Shown here piece after piece: positions 27,023 through 35,180 of a DNA stretch of 64,000 nt. Below the pieces are notes generated by a model. It saw nothing but the letters and a program-made list of their open reading frames with translations. It was not told the DNA's origin and made no database searches. The stretch spans positions 10,292,001 to 10,356,000 of the forward strand of contig NZ_CP108070.1 in the NCBI RefSeq assembly GCF_036178845.1, given 5' to 3'. Source of the DNA: Streptomyces sp. NBC_00271 (GTDB lineage Bacteria; Actinomycetota; Actinomycetes; Streptomycetales; Streptomycetaceae). Both the position numbers and the translations under genes were made by a program. How positions within the stretch are numbered: position 1 is the first letter of the stretch; each line of letters starts with the position of its first letter.

Positions 27023-27049
27023 ATGCCCGAACTCAGGAGCACAGGGTGA
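27023..27049 (+). CDS. Eight-codon mini-ORF (MPELRSTG) with a strong ribosome site
   Basis: ATG 27023 has GGAGG at a perfect distance (27013-27017). The ORF stops after eight codons at TGA 27047, which overlaps the GTG of the flavoprotein gene (GTGA). It may be a coupling leader. Its first residues resemble the start (MPEMRF) I recall for the small MSMEG_0570-family protein usually found in this cluster, so it could be the stump of that gene; this is inference. Confidence 0.4.
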   Translation: MPELRSTG

Positions 27050-28356
27050 GCCCCCGGCTCGCGGGGGCCCACTATCCGGTGACCGTCGTCGGTGGGGGCC
27101 AGGCGGGACTGTCGGTCAGCTACTGCCTGCGCGAGCGCGGTATCGAACACGTCGTCGTCGAGGCGCACCGCGTCGGCCACGAGTGGCGCGAGCGCCGCTG
27201 GGACTCGTTCTGCCTGGTCACCCCCAACTGGCAGTGCAAACTGCCCGGTCACCCCTACCGGGGATCCGACCCGGACGGATTCATGGTCCGCGACGAGATC
27301 GTGCGCTACCTGGAGGAGTATGTCGCCCTCTTCGCGCCGCCGCTCGTCGAGGGTGTCTCCGTCACCGGACTGCACCGCACCGCCCGAGGAGTCTTCGAAC
27401 TCACCACCACCCGGGGCGGGTTCACCGCCGACCAGGTGGTCGTCGCCACCGGCCCCCACCACACGCCCGCCGTCCCACGGATGGCCGAGCGGCTGCCCGG
27501 CCCGATCGAGCAGATCCACTCCTCCCGCTACCGCAACCCCGACCGGCTCCCCGACGGGTCGGTCCTGGTGGTGGGCACCGGACAGTCCGGCTGCCAGATC
27601 GCCGAGGACCTGCACCTCGCGGGACGCCAGGTCCATCTGGCCGTCGGCAGCGCACCCCGGGTGGCCCGCTTCTACCGCGGTCGGGACTGCGTGGCCTGGC
27701 TGGACGAGATGGGCCACTACGCCAAGAGCATCGACAGCTTCGACGACGCCTCCGCCGTCCGAATGCGAGTGAACCACTACGTGACCGGGCGGGACGGCGG
27801 TCGCGACATCGACCTGCGCGCCTTCGCCCGCGACGGAATGCGGTTGTACGGGCGGCTGACCGGCATCGACGAAGGCGTCCTGGAGTTCGCCGACGACCTC
27901 AAGATCAACCTCGACCGGGCCGACGCCGTCGCCGACGGCATCAAGGACGCCATCGACGCGTACATCACCGCGCACGGCATCCAGGCCCCGGACGAGGCCC
28001 GCTACCGTCCCGTCTGGGAACCCTCGCGGCAGTCTGACGCACTCGACCTCGCCGAGGCCGGCATCACCTCCGTCGTCTGGTCCACTGGCTTCACCCGTGA
28101 CCATCGGTGGATCGGGATACCCGCCTTCGACGGCCGCGGCTACCCCATGCACCGGCGTGGCGCCACCAGCACTCCCGGCCTGTACTTCCTGGGTCTGCCC
28201 TGGCAGTACTCGTGGGGCTCGGGCCGCTTCGAGGCGGTCGGCAGGGACGCCGAGTTCCTCGTGGACCACATCGACGCCTCGCGTCGCCTCGCGGATGTCT
28301 GCGGTGCCCTCACCGGCGCCCCCACCGAACTCGCCGCCGCCCTCCCTGTCGGCTGA
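27046..28356 (+). CDS. MSMEG_0569-family flavin-dependent oxidoreductase (Nit1C cluster)
   Basis: 436 residues. FAD-binding [15 protein letters not shown] (about 9-23) and a second dinucleotide fold [14 protein letters not shown] (about 182-195) give the layout of flavin monooxygenase/thioredoxin-reductase-like enzymes with NAD(P)H. This is the flavoprotein member of the conserved Nit1C cluster. AGGAG precedes GTG 27046, which overlaps a mini-ORF stop. It opens the eight-gene run 27046-35149. The substrate is unknown; an oxidation or reduction of a nitrogen-containing cluster intermediate is inferred. Confidence 0.88.
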   Translation: MSPRLAGAHYPVTVVGGGQAGLSVSYCLRERGIEHVVVEAHRVGHEWRERRWDSFCLVTPNWQCKLPGHPYRGSDPDGFMVRDEIVRYLEEYVALFAPPLVEGVSVTGLHRTARGVFELTTTRGGFTADQVVVATGPHHTPAVPRMAERLPGPIEQIHSSRYRNPDRLPDGSVLVVGTGQSGCQIAEDLHLAGRQVHLAVGSAPRVARFYRGRDCVAWLDEMGHYAKSIDSFDDASAVRMRVNHYVTGRDGGRDIDLRAFARDGMRLYGRLTGIDEGVLEFADDLKINLDRADAVADGIKDAIDAYITAHGIQAPDEARYRPVWEPSRQSDALDLAEAGITSVVWSTGFTRDHRWIGIPAFDGRGYPMHRRGATSTPGLYFLGLPWQYSWGSGRFEAVGRDAEFLVDHIDASRRLADVCGALTGAPTELAAALPVG

Positions 28357-28366
28357 AGGCATTGCC

Positions 28367-29182
28367 ATGGTCCACGACGCACACCGTCACATCGGTGTCC
28401 TGCCCGCCCACCCCTTCTACGGCGGTCCGCCCGTCCACCCCGACGTCAGCGCCCGCGCCACCGTCAAGCAACTCGTCGCCGACCTCGACGCCGAGGGCAC
28501 CGAACGCGCCCTCGTCATCCCCAACTACGGCGTCCCCGACCCCGCCGTCGCCTTCTCCTTCAACGAACTGGCCATCGAGGCCGCCCAGAGCGACGACCGC
28601 ATCCGGGCCGGCCTGTGGGTCTCCCCGCGCCCCGAGGACGAGCACCGCACCGCACAGGCGCTCGCCCTGGCCCGCGAGGACGGCGTACGCGCCCTCAAGC
28701 TCAGCTTCCTGTTGGGCGGCCGCGCCTCCGACCCCGCCTGCCGCCCCGTACTCGACCGGATCTTCCACGAGGCGGCACGCCTGAACCTCGTCGTACACGT
28801 CCACACCTCGCCCGGCGCCGCCTCCGACATCGACGAGGTCGGACTTCTCGTCGACCGGTACGCCGACCGGGTCGCCCTCCACCTCGTGCACTTCGGCGGC
28901 GGAATGAGCGGCCACATCAAACTCGTCGGCTCACGCTTCTTCGACTGGATCGAGGCCGGCAAACGCGTCTACACCGATCTCTCCTGGGCCATCGGCTTCG
29001 CCCCGTACTGGCTGGCCCGGGAGATCGAGCGCCGCGGCATCGGCCACGACCGCGTGCTCTTCGCGAGCGACCAGCCATGGGGCGACTACGTGGGCGAGTA
29101 CGCCCGGATGACCGCCGCGACCGGCGGTGGCGAACTCGGCGAGCGGGTCTTCAGGGACACCTTCGCCGCGCTCTACGACTGA
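28367..29182 (+). CDS. Amidohydrolase-fold protein (Nit1C cluster)
   Basis: 271 residues, TIM-barrel amidohydrolase-2 type. Metal-ligand candidates are the DAHRH N-terminal motif, His in VVHVHTS, His in LHLVHFG, and Asp in LFASDQPWGDY. The family performs hydrolysis or decarboxylation at a mononuclear metal. It starts 11 nt after the flavoprotein gene, so is co-transcribed. In this setting it may process an amide or carboxylate product of the nitrilase, which is inference. Confidence 0.85.
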   Translation: MVHDAHRHIGVLPAHPFYGGPPVHPDVSARATVKQLVADLDAEGTERALVIPNYGVPDPAVAFSFNELAIEAAQSDDRIRAGLWVSPRPEDEHRTAQALALAREDGVRALKLSFLLGGRASDPACRPVLDRIFHEAARLNLVVHVHTSPGAASDIDEVGLLVDRYADRVALHLVHFGGGMSGHIKLVGSRFFDWIEAGKRVYTDLSWAIGFAPYWLAREIERRGIGHDRVLFASDQPWGDYVGEYARMTAATGGGELGERVFRDTFAALYD

Positions 29183-29238
29183 CCCCACCCACTCCCTCGC
29201 ACGCAACTCCCCGCTCCCTCACACACAAGGAGACAGCC

Positions 29239-29763
29239 ATGTCCGAAACGGTCACCGAACTCAGCGACGTCGAACGGAAGTCCCTCGACGAGATCCCGCA
29301 CCCCTCCCTCCCCGAGGGCTCCAGCATCTACGGCTCCACCAAGGTCTTCCCCGACTACCAGGCCGAGGACGGGGAGACCTACTTCACCCTCGTGCACGGC
29401 ATCGCCCACGAGTCCTCGGTCTCCTTCGTCGCCGTCCTGCAGGCCACCCGAGCCCTGCGCAAGGGCTTCGAGACCGCCCTCTACTTCTACGGCCCCGGCT
29501 CCCTCAACTGCCTCGCCACCCGCGGCTTCCCGACCACGGGGAACTCCGCCTTCCCCGGCGAGCACAACATCAACAACCAGCTCAAGACGTTCATCGCCGA
29601 GGGCGGCAAGGTCTTCTGCTGCCGGTTCGGCCTGTCCCTGCACGGCGCCCGCGAGGAGGACCTGATCGAGGGCGTCATCCCCACCCACCCCCTCGACGTC
29701 CAGGACGCGCTGATCCACTACGCGCGCAAGGGCGCCGTCATCAACTCCACCTACCAGCTCTGA
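29239..29763 (+). CDS. MSMEG_0572/Sll0783-family nitrogen starvation response protein
   Basis: 174 residues, no characterised catalytic domain but a highly conserved marker of Nit1C clusters (cyanobacterial Sll0783, mycobacterial MSMEG_0572). The core has YFTLVHGIAHESSVSFVAVLQAT, a DsrE-like pattern, and FCCRFGLSLHGAREEDLIEGV with adjacent Cys residues that may be redox- or sulfur-active. AAGGAG precedes ATG 29239. In Synechocystis the homologue is strongly induced by nitrogen starvation. Its biochemical role is unknown. Confidence 0.92.
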   Translation: MSETVTELSDVERKSLDEIPHPSLPEGSSIYGSTKVFPDYQAEDGETYFTLVHGIAHESSVSFVAVLQATRALRKGFETALYFYGPGSLNCLATRGFPTTGNSAFPGEHNINNQLKTFIAEGGKVFCCRFGLSLHGAREEDLIEGVIPTHPLDVQDALIHYARKGAVINSTYQL

Positions 29764-29773
29764 GGGGTACACC

Positions 29774-30889
29774 GTGAGCGTTGGCACCAAGTCGACAGCG
29801 GTGGACGTGCGGATCACGACCCGCGCCGAACTCGCCCTGCACGGAGTGCGGACCGAGGCTTTCGTGCGGCGGCCCGACGGCGCGGGACCGAGCGACGACG
29901 GACATTTCGTCCTGGGTACCGGTCCCGTCGACGGTGCCAACGCCGCGCTGCCCCGCAACCCCGCGAGCCCCTACTCCGTACGCGACGGCCGCGTCTGGCT
30001 CGGCGACGAGAGCGGGACACCCACCGACACCGGCCTGACCCTGACCGCCGTACCTCGGCCGAAGTTCTACGACCTGACGACCGCCGAGGGCACCCCGTAC
30101 GAGCACATCGCCCGCCTGCACGGGGCCGACGTCCTCGCCACCACCGTCGTCCAGACCTGTATCCGCTACGCCGAGTCCGACCGCTGCCGCTTCTGCACCA
30201 TCGAGGAGTCCCTGCGCTCCGGCGCGACCACCGCCGCCAAGACCCCGGCACAACTCGCCGAAGTCGCCGAGGCGGCCGTCCGGTTGGACGGGGTCAGGCA
30301 GATGGTGATGACCACCGGTACGACGACCGGCCCGGACCGGGGCGCCCGCAACCTCGTACGCTCCGTGCGTGCCGTCCTCGACGCCGTGCCCGGCCTGCCC
30401 GTCCAGGTGCAGTGCGAACCGCCCGGCGACCTGGCGTGGATCCAGGAGCTGTACGACGCCGGGGCCACCGCCATCGGCATCCACGTCGAGTCCCTGGACG
30501 ACGCCGTACGACGGCGCTGGATGCCCGGCAAGTCCACCGTCCCGCTGACGGAGTACGAGGCCGCGTGGGACGAGGCGGTCCGCGTGTTCGGACCCAACCG
30601 TGTCTCCACCTACCTCCTCGTCGGCCTCGGCGAGGACCCCGGCGAACTCATCGCCGGAGCGGGGGAGTTGATCGACCGGGGTGTCTATCCCTTCGTCGTC
30701 CCCTTCCGGCCGATGCACGGCACGCTCGCCGCCCGCGACGGAGCCCGGGCACCGGACGCCGAACTGCTGCGCCGCGTCACCGAGGGCGTCGCGGCGAAGC
30801 TCCGCGCGGCGGGTATGACCGGCGCCGACCAACGTGCGGGCTGCGCGGCCTGCGGCGCGTGCAGTGTGCTCAGGACGGCGGGTGGGTGA
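29774..30889 (+). CDS. MSMEG_0568-family radical SAM protein (Nit1C cluster)
   Basis: 371 residues. The [4Fe-4S]-binding cysteines are C129, C138 and C141: spacing CX8CX2C rather than the canonical CX3CX2C, a feature of this family. MVMTTGTTTGPDRG and VQCEPPGD fit the SAM-binding barrel. A second cysteine group, C357, C360, C363, closes the protein and could bind an auxiliary cluster. GAGGGG precedes GTG 29774. It would generate a 5'-deoxyadenosyl radical; the substrate is unknown. Confidence 0.93.
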   Translation: MSVGTKSTAVDVRITTRAELALHGVRTEAFVRRPDGAGPSDDGHFVLGTGPVDGANAALPRNPASPYSVRDGRVWLGDESGTPTDTGLTLTAVPRPKFYDLTTAEGTPYEHIARLHGADVLATTVVQTCIRYAESDRCRFCTIEESLRSGATTAAKTPAQLAEVAEAAVRLDGVRQMVMTTGTTTGPDRGARNLVRSVRAVLDAVPGLPVQVQCEPPGDLAWIQELYDAGATAIGIHVESLDDAVRRRWMPGKSTVPLTEYEAAWDEAVRVFGPNRVSTYLLVGLGEDPGELIAGAGELIDRGVYPFVVPFRPMHGTLAARDGARAPDAELLRRVTEGVAAKLRAAGMTGADQRAGCAACGACSVLRTAGG

Positions 30890-30892
30890 ACC

Positions 30893-32350
30893 GTGTATCT
30901 CGACGGATCCACCACCGTGCCGGGGCCGGAGCGCGCTCAGGACATCCTGGCGCTGCTCGGCGATCGCAGCACCCTCGCCCGACAGCCCGCGTTTCTCATC
31001 GAGGACGCCCCGGGGAAACGGGAGTCGCGCGCCTATCGGCGGCTGCGCCGGGACACCTTCGTCCACGAGCAGGGGCTCTTCGCCGGCCATGACCTCGACG
31101 ACCGCGACGAGGACCCGCGCACCCTCGTCCTGGTCGCCAGGGACCGGGACGGCACCGTCGTGGGCGGGGTGCGGCTGGGCCCGGTGGACGACGGCCCCGA
31201 CCTTGGCTGGTGGGCGGGTGGGCGGCTGGTCGTCGCGCCCGGCGCCCGGGGCCCGGCCGGGATCGGCGCGGCCCTGGTGCGGGCGGCGTGCGCACGGGCG
31301 GAGGCCGAGGGCGTCCTGCGCTTCGACGCGACCGTACAGCCCCGAAACCGCCCTCTGTTCGGCCGACTCGGCTGGGAGACCGCCCGGGAGGTCGTGGTCG
31401 CGAACACCCCGCACGTCCTCATGCGGTGGCCGATCCGCCGGATCGCCGCACAGGCGGCGGCCACCAAGGCCCCGCTCGGACCCCTTCTCGGACCGCTCCT
31501 CGGACCCCTGCCCGGCCCGCTGCTCCAGGCGCCGCGCGGTTACCTGGGCGACGACGGAGCACCCGTCCCGGGCACCGATGTGATCGCCGCCTGCGACGCG
31601 ATCGTGCCCTCCATGGTCGAGCGCGACCCGGAATGGGCGGGCTGGTGCTCCGTCCTCGTCAACGTCAACGACCTCGCGGCGATGGGTGCCGCGCCCGTCG
31701 GGCTCCTGGACGCGGTGGGCGCCAGGGACGCGGCGCACGCCCGGCGGATCCTCGCGGGACTCGGACGCGCGGCCCGGGCGTACGACGTTCCAGTCCTCGG
31801 CGGCCACACCCAACTCGGCGTCCCCGCCGCCCTGTCCGTCACCGCCCTCGGCCGCACACGCCACCCGGTACCGGGCGGTGGCGGACGGCCCGGTCACGCG
31901 GTCCGGCTCACCGCCGACCTCGGCGGCGGCTGGCGCGCCGGCCACCGGGGGCGCCAATGGGACTCGTCCACCCATCGTCGTACGGACGAACTGCGCGCCA
32001 TGACCGCGGCGGTGGCCGTCGCCCGGCCCGCCGCCGCCAAGGACGTGTCGATGGCCGGGATCGCCGGGACGCTCGGCATGCTCGCGGAGGCGAGCGGTTG
32101 CGGGGCCGTCCTCGAGGTGGCCGCGGTGCCCCGGCCGGGCGGGGCGTCCATGGGGGACTGGCTGACCTGCTTCCCGGGGTTCGGGATGCTCACCACCGAC
32201 GAGCCGGGCGCTCCCCGGCTGCCCGCGGGCCCCGCCGTCGGTGCGGTGTGCGGGGAACTGACCACAGGAGAAGGCGTCGGACTGCGCTGGCCCGACGGCG
32301 TGATCACCGAAGCGGTCACCGGACCGGTGACGGGAATGGGGACGGCATGA
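30893..32350 (+). CDS. Fusion of Nit1C GNAT acyltransferase and AIR-synthase-like protein
   Basis: 485 residues. Residues about 25-185 are the MSMEG_0567/Sll0786-type GNAT domain (VVAPGARGPAGIGAALVRAA is the acyl-CoA loop; FGRLGW the C-terminal motif). A Leu-Gly-Pro repeat linker follows (about 190-213). Residues about 215-485 are a Sll0787-type PurM-like ATP-binding domain (LVNVNDLAAMGAAPVGLLDAVG, GGHTQLG, AGIAGTLGMLAEASG). In cyanobacteria these are two genes. Starts 3 nt after the radical SAM stop; ends in an ATGA overlap with the nitrilase. Suggests an ATP-dependent activation and an acyl transfer on one substrate. Confidence 0.9.
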   Translation: MYLDGSTTVPGPERAQDILALLGDRSTLARQPAFLIEDAPGKRESRAYRRLRRDTFVHEQGLFAGHDLDDRDEDPRTLVLVARDRDGTVVGGVRLGPVDDGPDLGWWAGGRLVVAPGARGPAGIGAALVRAACARAEAEGVLRFDATVQPRNRPLFGRLGWETAREVVVANTPHVLMRWPIRRIAAQAAATKAPLGPLLGPLLGPLPGPLLQAPRGYLGDDGAPVPGTDVIAACDAIVPSMVERDPEWAGWCSVLVNVNDLAAMGAAPVGLLDAVGARDAAHARRILAGLGRAARAYDVPVLGGHTQLGVPAALSVTALGRTRHPVPGGGGRPGHAVRLTADLGGGWRAGHRGRQWDSSTHRRTDELRAMTAAVAVARPAAAKDVSMAGIAGTLGMLAEASGCGAVLEVAAVPRPGGASMGDWLTCFPGFGMLTTDEPGAPRLPAGPAVGAVCGELTTGEGVGLRWPDGVITEAVTGPVTGMGTA

Positions 32351-33192
32351 GCACCCTTCGTATGGCGGCTGTCGCCGCCGAGTTCGGCCGCGACCTCGAA
32401 GAGGACTTCGCCGTCGTGGAGCGGCTGATCAAGGAGGCCCGGACAGCCGGTGTACGCCTCCTCGCCCTGCCGGAGGCCTGCCTCGGCGGCTATCTGCTCA
32501 GCCTCGACGACTCCGCCTCGGACGAGGGCCCGCCCGCACTCGCCCTCGACGGACCCGAGATCCGCCGACTGGCCGCCCTTGCGGGGGAGTTGACCGTCGT
32601 CGCGGGCTACTGCGAGGCCGACGGGGACGCCCGCTACAACAGCGTGGTGTGCGTGAACGGCGACGGAGTGCTCGGCAACCACCGCAAGGTCCACCAGCCG
32701 CTCGGCGAGGACGCCAGCTACGCCTCCGGCGACCGCTTCCACGCCTTCGACACGCCCGTCGGCCGGATCGGCATGATGATCTGCTACGACAAGGCGTTCC
32801 CGGAGTCCGCGCGGGCGCTGGCGCTGGACGGCGCCGAGATCGGCGTCTGTGTCTCGGCCTGGCCCGGCTCCCGGACGAACGCCGCGACCGAACTCGCCGA
32901 CGACCGCTGGAAGCGTCGCTTCGATCTCTTCGACCGGGCCCGCGCCCTGGAGAACCAGATCGTGTGGATCTCCGCCAACCAGGCGGGTACCTTCGGGTCG
33001 CTACGCTTCGTCGGCAGCGCCAAGGTCGTCGACCCGGGTGGCGAGATCCTCGCCGACACCGGAGTCGAAGCGGGTCTGGCGATCGCCGAACTCGACGTCA
33101 CCCAGGCCCTGGAGACCGCCCGCCGCTCCATGGGGCACCTGCGTGACCGGCGCCCGGACACCTACACGTACGCAGGAGCAGTCAGCACATGA
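32347..33192 (+). CDS. Nitrilase-superfamily hydrolase with intact catalytic triad (Nit1C cluster)
   Basis: 281 residues of the carbon-nitrogen hydrolase fold. The triad is complete: Glu43 in LPEACLGG, Lys114 in HRKVHQP and nucleophile Cys146 in MMICYDKAFPE. It is shorter than Nit6803-type nitrilases and has ICYD rather than their CWEH motif, so it may be an amidase or a distinct nitrilase branch. ATG 32347 overlaps the previous stop (ATGA). Published work links Nit1C clusters to growth on cyanide in other bacteria. A catalytically degenerate paralogue follows at once. Confidence 0.92.
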   Translation: MSTLRMAAVAAEFGRDLEEDFAVVERLIKEARTAGVRLLALPEACLGGYLLSLDDSASDEGPPALALDGPEIRRLAALAGELTVVAGYCEADGDARYNSVVCVNGDGVLGNHRKVHQPLGEDASYASGDRFHAFDTPVGRIGMMICYDKAFPESARALALDGAEIGVCVSAWPGSRTNAATELADDRWKRRFDLFDRARALENQIVWISANQAGTFGSLRFVGSAKVVDPGGEILADTGVEAGLAIAELDVTQALETARRSMGHLRDRRPDTYTYAGAVST

Positions 33193-33206
33193 GCAGCGAC
33201 CGATGA
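33189..33206 (+). CDS. Five-codon bridge mini-ORF (MSSDR) between the two nitrilase genes
   Basis: ATG 33189 overlaps the first nitrilase stop (ATGA) and its own TGA 33204-33206 overlaps the next ATG 33203 (ATGA). AGGAG lies upstream at about 33174. It would let ribosomes hop across by two successive coupled reinitiations. No peptide function is implied. Confidence 0.3.
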   Translation: MSSDR

Positions 33207-34027
33207 GCGCAGTCCGGATCGCGGCCGCCGCCGCCCACTTCGGCCGCGACCTGGAGTTCGACCTCGCCCGCATCGCCAAGATCATCGACGACGCCCGGGG
33301 CTCGGGCGCCGGACTGCTCGTCCTGCCCGACGCCGCGCTCGGCGGCTACCTCGCCGACCTGCGCCACCCCGACCCCGAGGCGCTGCCCCCGGCCCTCAAG
33401 CCGGACGACCCGCTGATCCTCCAGGTCGCCCGCCTCGCCGCCGAGATGGTGGTCTGCGTCGGCTACTGCGAGGACGGCGGCGACGAGCGCTACAACGCCG
33501 CCGTCTGCGTCAGCGGCGACGGCGTCCTCGGCCGCCACCGCAAGGTCCACCTGCCGGCCGGAGAGGTCGCCGCCTACGCGCCCGGCGACCGCTTCGACGC
33601 CTTCGACACCCCGGTCGGCCGAATCGGCATGCTCATCGACTACGACAAGACGTTCCCGGAGTCCGCGCGCTCCCTCGCCCTGGACGGCGCCGAGATCCTC
33701 GCGTGCCTGTCCGCCTGGCCCACCAGCATCACCAACCGCGCCCCGCGCATGGCCCAGGACCGCCAGGCCAAACTCTTCGACCTCTACGACCAGGCACGTG
33801 CCGCCGAGAACCAGGTCGTCCTCGCCTCCTCCAACCAGACCGGCGCCATGGGCGGCATGCGCTTCCTCGGCCAGTCCAAGGTCGTCGGCCCCGGCGGCGA
33901 CATCCTCGCCCGCACCTGGGCCAAGGCGGGCCTGGCCGTCGCCGAGATCGACATCGCCGCCGAGATCGACCGCGCCCGCCGCGTGCTGCGCCACCTCGAC
34001 GAACGCCGCCCCGCCGCGTACCGATAG
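33203..34027 (+). CDS. Nitrilase-like pseudoenzyme: catalytic Glu and Cys both replaced by Asp
   Basis: 274 residues, co-linear without gaps to the preceding nitrilase over at least the first 150 positions. Glu43 is Asp (LPDAALGG), Cys146 is Asp (MLIDYDKTFPE, codon GAC), while Lys114 (HRKVHLP) is kept. Without the nucleophile, thioimidate chemistry is impossible, so it is probably a structural or regulatory partner of the active paralogue (nitrilases form spirals and dimers) or a binding protein. The reading frame and codon bias are intact, which argues for selection rather than decay. Confidence 0.9.
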   Translation: MSAVRIAAAAAHFGRDLEFDLARIAKIIDDARGSGAGLLVLPDAALGGYLADLRHPDPEALPPALKPDDPLILQVARLAAEMVVCVGYCEDGGDERYNAAVCVSGDGVLGRHRKVHLPAGEVAAYAPGDRFDAFDTPVGRIGMLIDYDKTFPESARSLALDGAEILACLSAWPTSITNRAPRMAQDRQAKLFDLYDQARAAENQVVLASSNQTGAMGGMRFLGQSKVVGPGGDILARTWAKAGLAVAEIDIAAEIDRARRVLRHLDERRPAAYR

Positions 34028-34042
34028 ACCGGGGAGCCCCTC

Positions 34043-35149
34043 GTGAAGATCGCCCTGCTCAGCTACTCCACCAGGCCGCGCGGCGGTGTCGTGCACACCC
34101 TCGCCCTCGCCGAGGCGCTCGCCGCGGCCGGCGAGGACGTCACCGTCTGGTCGCTCGGCCGGGGCGGCGACCGCGGCTTCTTCCGCGAGGTCGACGACGA
34201 GGTGCGCGTACGGATCGTCCCGTTCCCCGACGGCCCGCGGGAGGAGACCGTCGGCGCGCGCATCCTCCGCTCCATCGCCACCCTCCGCGCCGCCTTCGCC
34301 CCGTGCGCGGCGGCGTACGACATCGTCCACGCCCAGGACTGCATCAGCGCCAACGCGGCGGGCCCCTGCGTCCGCACCGTCCACCACCTCGACCACTTCA
34401 CCACCCCCGAACTGGCCGCCTGCCACGAACGGGCCATCGTCGAGCCGTACGCACACCTCTGCGTCTCGCGGTCCGTCGCGGACGAACTCCGCGCGGGCTG
34501 GGGCCTCGACCCCGCCGTCATCCCCAACGGCGTGGCGTACGAACGGTTCGCGAGCACCGAACCCGCGGCCCGTGCCGCCTGGCGCGCCCGCCTCGGCACG
34601 TACGTCTTGACCGTCGGCGGGATCGAACCGCGCAAGGGCTCCCTCGACCTCATCGAGGCCTACGCCCTGCTGCGCGCCGCGCGTCCCGATGTGCGGCTCG
34701 TGATCGCGGGCGGCGAGACGCTCTTCGACTACCGCGACTACCGGGCGAGGTGGGAGGCCCGGGCCGCCGCACTCGGCGTCGAGCCGGTCGTCCTAGGCGC
34801 CGTACCGGAGTCCGATCTGCCGCCGCTCGTGGCCGCGGCCGACGCCTTCGCGTTCCCCTCCCTCAAGGAGGGCTTCGGACTCGCCGCGATGGAGGCGCTC
34901 GCCGCGGGCGTCCCCCTGGTCGTCCGTGATCTGCCCGTCCTGCGCGAGGTCTTCGGATCCGCCGCCCGCTTCGCGGACACGCCGGAGGCCTTCGCCACCG
35001 CGCTCGGCCACGCCCTCACCTCGGACGATCCGGTACGCGCCGCCCTTGGCCGGAAGCTGGCCGCCCGCCACACCTGGACCGAGGCGGCCGCACGCCACCT
35101 GGCGTTCTACCGGTCGGTTACCGGCGGGTCACACCGTAGGGTCGGTTGA
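34043..35149 (+). CDS. MSMEG_0565-family glycosyltransferase (GT4 type, Nit1C cluster)
   Basis: 368 residues, GT-B fold: N-terminal [25 protein letters not shown] acceptor domain and C-terminal nucleotide-sugar domain with [32 protein letters not shown] and the GT4 motif [23 protein letters not shown] (Glu pair). It is the last member of the Nit1C block, 15 nt after the nitrilase-like gene. It suggests the pathway product or carrier is glycosylated. Confidence 0.9.
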   Translation: MKIALLSYSTRPRGGVVHTLALAEALAAAGEDVTVWSLGRGGDRGFFREVDDEVRVRIVPFPDGPREETVGARILRSIATLRAAFAPCAAAYDIVHAQDCISANAAGPCVRTVHHLDHFTTPELAACHERAIVEPYAHLCVSRSVADELRAGWGLDPAVIPNGVAYERFASTEPAARAAWRARLGTYVLTVGGIEPRKGSLDLIEAYALLRAARPDVRLVIAGGETLFDYRDYRARWEARAAALGVEPVVLGAVPESDLPPLVAAADAFAFPSLKEGFGLAAMEALAAGVPLVVRDLPVLREVFGSAARFADTPEAFATALGHALTSDDPVRAALGRKLAARHTWTEAAARHLAFYRSVTGGSHRRVG

Positions 35150-35180
35150 CGAACGTCGATCTACGGAAGGGTTCACCACC

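Noticed and set aside
27046..35149. The radical SAM/GNAT/GT run as a RiPP or antibiotic cluster
   Set aside because: Domain order and the Sll0783-like gene identify it as the conserved Nit1C set; there is no precursor peptide or exporter.
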